Assembly (NCBI GenBank): GCA_910589265.1
Contig: CAJUTQ010000012.1
Location: 42,243-106,242 of the forward strand
Length of the DNA: 64,000 nt
Origin: an uncultured Lachnospiraceae bacterium
GTDB lineage: Bacteria > Bacillota > Clostridia > Lachnospirales > Lachnospiraceae
Direction: 5' to 3'
Each line of letters opens with the position of its first letter. The stretch's first letter is position 1. This document shows positions 62,701-64,000 of this stretch, in pieces. The position numbers and the translations under genes are program-made. The notes under the pieces are model-generated. The model made no database searches and was not told the origin of the DNA. It was given only the letters and a program-made list of their open reading frames with translations.

Positions 62701-63788
62701 TTGTAGGATACATGAAGCATGGAATTGTTGTAGACTCTGAAGGGTATGGCAGTGTGGAAAGTACAGAGGGTGATTATGTAGGGGGTATTTGCGGAGAATC
62801 ATTGACGGTCATTAAGCGCTGTTTTGCTTTGTGTTCTGTATCAGGCGGCAGAAACGTTGGAGGGATTGCAGGATTTGCGGATACTTTAAAAGAATGCTAT
62901 GCCATTGTGGATTGCAATGCGAAAATAGGCAGGAAGGGAGCTATTGCCGGGCAGACTGTGAATTATGGCGATGCTCTCAATGAAGAGGAAGTCAAGGTAA
63001 AGGATAACTATTATGTAGGGGAGTCTCTATATGGCATTGATAATATCAGTTATACAGGCGTAGCGGAACCTATGAGCTATGAGGAATTGTTAACCGTAGA
63101 AAATCTTCCTATTCCTTTTCGCCATCTGAAAGTTACATTCCGAGTGGATGATTTATATCTTGGAGAACAGGAGGTCAAATTTGGAGAATCCCTGTCAGGG
63201 CTAAACTATCCAAAAATACCTGAAAAGGAAGGATATTATGGTGTCTGGCCAGATTATTCCCATAAATATATGGAGGGAAATTTATTAATACGAGGTGAAT
63301 ATAAGGAAGAGGTTAAAGTTGTGGAAAGCAAAGGTAGGCAGAAGCTAGAGGCGCTAGGGGGACGTGAAAAACCATATGCGCTTGTAGAACAGCGCTTTAC
63401 AGAGGATACTGTATTGAATGCCGCCCTTAGCAATAGAGAGCCTCCCCAAAAGGCAGAAAATAAAGAGTATCTAATTTATGACATTACATTGGAGAAAGCC
63501 AAAATCCAAGAGGAAGACACATTTGCCATCCGGCTTTTAAATCCATATGAGAACGCCCGTGTATGGGGTTATAAAGACGGTGTATGGACAGAGCTGAAAA
63601 GTAAGGAAAGGGGACAATATCTTCAAGTCAATATGAGGGGAGAAAAACAATCTTTCTGTCTCATAGAACAAAAATCAAAGACATGGATCCTGGTAGGAGG
63701 AGCAGGGATTAGTTCTATGATACTGATGTTAGGGACAACATGGATAAAAAAAAGAAAGGGAAAAAAGGAGAGGAAAAACGTGAAATAA
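59751..63788 (+). CDS. Giant GLUG-repeat membrane-anchored surface protein
   Basis: ATG 59751 follows AGGAGG. The 1345-residue protein has a signal peptide (MLSIIVALNLACSICFVQ), GLUG-type beta-helix repeats (about 95-240 and again near 920-1050; e.g. KTTVGGLVGVNEGTGVIRKC, STGGLVGRNHGTLSSS), two long helical/coiled-coil regions (about 335-420 and 700-880), two beta-type segments between them, and a C-terminal membrane helix (WILVGGAGISSMILMLGTTW) with a Lys/Arg tail. No sortase signal. It starts 22 bp after the MMPL gene, so it may be its surface partner or an extracellular conduit; function unknown. Confidence 0.75.
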   Translation: MKNRKFLSKMLSIIVALNLACSICFVQNVGGEEQTVYKEQENVDREETIQEVVEINTKDDFLAFAEKCSLDSWSANKRIVLKQNIDLTGADFEAIQVFTGIFDGQGHTISGFLHKGDGYVAGLFRYIEKNGLVENLRLKGEVIASDEKECIGGLCGVNYGTIQNCSFQGSVRGKTTVGGLVGVNEGTGVIRKCTVKGKITGYYSTGGLVGRNHGTLSSSINRAYVNNDNEWVEENDEMGAGLFLSLQMDESQTEIFSGVDAGGIAGYSDGMITGCTNYGEIGYEHTGYNIGGIVGRQSGVVSSSTNNGTVYGRKDIGGIVGQMEPYIEVDEAMSLRNAVDKLHDLIEKTIDDMENGKNAIKGDLDQLVVYSDGAVDASDALASQMTTFINDNMDQVQNITDRLGHVMDRMPDVFEDVFAAQDSFSNASNTMALAFENLKDVGNINGDYGNTNDNSLTLLSTVGGTIWSISHNPEPGSNVQIIVEPNHGYGLNTLRVIDSQGANIQVQKEEERKYMFAMSDSKVRVEAYFEYQGGDGVIVNQEDAVTNFFENQAQGGGSVSENKADSGLEEESSIENRALRSNQETSLIPSGDALSYVKTVAGVETFISSTEFQADKAASERETKEVVIKLSSNLSGNAFWEIVGEEARLTVVPDIGYTVNGMPSVTADGQPVSVATSDNHHVYTFPVARGVYEVNILFKKVDQAQTVTGVKDDIYSMVMEQQAALEEVNALIQEIQSSSNVTEEQLQKLMHALERLQRASSALLSNLSAMSNRIGQQVLEKMKEMGSDMTTAVNHLKDAVNSIRSASRNVKSIVDYVNGQPDIRFSKLGADFDGNRENLHFQLKGMSNSIKNLSKDASNYSDVVNDDLRAVNDQINLIFHLLADNWIDSGEISVEELYEDVDIENIESITTGRTDHCMNKGMIKGDLNVGGIAGAMSIDKEDPEDSAAGKVDYQIGRRYFTKCMITGSVNEGHVSAKKDGAGGIVGYMKHGIVVDSEGYGSVESTEGDYVGGICGESLTVIKRCFALCSVSGGRNVGGIAGFADTLKECYAIVDCNAKIGRKGAIAGQTVNYGDALNEEEVKVKDNYYVGESLYGIDNISYTGVAEPMSYEELLTVENLPIPFRHLKVTFRVDDLYLGEQEVKFGESLSGLNYPKIPEKEGYYGVWPDYSHKYMEGNLLIRGEYKEEVKVVESKGRQKLEALGGREKPYALVEQRFTEDTVLNAALSNREPPQKAENKEYLIYDITLEKAKIQEEDTFAIRLLNPYENARVWGYKDGVWTELKSKERGQYLQVNMRGEKQSFCLIEQKSKTWILVGGAGISSMILMLGTTWIKKRKGKKERKNVK

Positions 63789-63863
63789 AGCCTGCAAATA
63801 AAAAGTCAATAGAAAATGGAATATTACGGAAAAAAGGTTTGCGCAGTGTTTTGGACACTGAAA

Positions 63864-63919
63864 AAAGGGGCTGTGAAAAAAAGGAGTTGAAAACTCCAAA
63901 CTTCACAGCCCCTTTATTT
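63864..63919 (+). terminator. Terminator after the GLUG protein gene
   Basis: AAAGGGGCTGTGAA pairs with TTCACAGCCCCTTT (63902-63915), enclosing an inner GGAGTT/AACTCC hairpin; a T-rich tail follows. The remaining bases to 64000 show no supportable gene. Confidence 0.85.
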
Positions 63920-64000
63920 TGTAGAATAATTTAAGCGAAAAATCCCCAAAAAGGATATAATTCCCCTTACCCCATATGAATGCATTTTAGGGAATCATGC

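Noticed and set aside
63740..63934. Lysine-rich 64-codon frame at the end of the GLUG gene
   Set aside because: It overlaps the GLUG coding end and extends through both arms of the terminator at 63864-63919.

Overview
The window reads as a chromosomal segment of a low-GC, spore-forming anaerobic Firmicute, most likely a Lachnospiraceae/Clostridium cluster XIVa-type bacterium. Supporting signs are AT-rich Gram-positive ribosome sites and sigma-A promoters, many TTG/GTG starts, spoIIM and a SpoVB-like flippase, a group B [FeFe] hydrogenase, a class B sortase with a wall-anchored LRR protein, ClpC, and several gene families that I recognise as recurring in Lachnospiraceae. No genus can be assigned from the sequence alone.

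Layout. 1-4.45 kb is accessory and decaying: a PadR regulator cut by the window edge, a frameshifted TnpV mobile-element gene, a 35-residue membrane peptide, a wrecked WYL/YafY regulator, two remnants of one repeated gene family, one intact partner gene and a GNAT acetyltransferase. 4.7-7.9 kb is a PTS operon (LicT/GlcT-type antiterminator with its RNA target and terminator, EIIA, NagE-like EIICB). 7.9-9.6 kb holds a GC-richer hairpin RNA region and a translationally coupled trio (CPBP membrane protein, 66-residue protein, GNAT). 9.8-13.3 kb: [FeFe] hydrogenase, YccF-like membrane protein, DUF3298-type lipoprotein, phasin-like protein. 13.6-19.75 kb is one apparent operon: MacB-like ABC ATPase, exported adaptor-like protein, FtsX/MacB permease, MBOAT acyltransferase and SGNH protein. 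19.8-23.3 kb: LutC-like protein, an orphan transcription unit with no convincing protein, then nudF-like, spoIIM and xerD in an order resembling Bacillus subtilis. 23.4-26.2 kb on the minus strand: a small unknown protein, DAHP synthase and a SpoVB-like flippase. 26.3-29.1 kb: NifS-NifU-MnmA (sulfur transfer and tRNA thiolation). 29.1-33.4 kb: histidinol phosphatase (minus), then gap, pgk, tpiA. 33.6-39.1 kb: zinc-ribbon protein and two large exported proteins sharing cadherin-like sandwich domains. 39.3-44.4 kb: YtrA-type GntR regulator plus clpC, a small conserved protein, radA and tRNA-Trp(CCA). 44.4-50.1 kb: gene remnant, second DUF3298 lipoprotein, sortase B with its probable substrate, membrane-tethered J-domain protein. 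50.3-56.8 kb: unknown protein, 34-residue membrane protein, HflK, HflC and PurL in one tight run. 57.2-63.8 kb: MMPL/RND exporter and a very large GLUG-repeat membrane-anchored surface protein.

Working together: the PTS genes form a self-regulated sugar uptake unit; NifS/NifU/MnmA form a cysteine-to-sulfur relay; gap-pgk-tpiA are core glycolysis; sortase B and the LRR protein look like an enzyme-substrate pair; the ABC/MBOAT/SGNH set and the MMPL/GLUG pair look like cell-envelope systems of unknown cargo. The most interesting second looks are a LicT-like antiterminator whose PRD2 histidines are replaced by Asp and Asn, small membrane proteins missed by length cutoffs, an orphan promoter-to-terminator RNA at 20.64-20.99 kb, and homopolymer-linked frame breaks in tnpV and the CPBP gene. 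No CRISPR array, prophage or intact transposase was seen.
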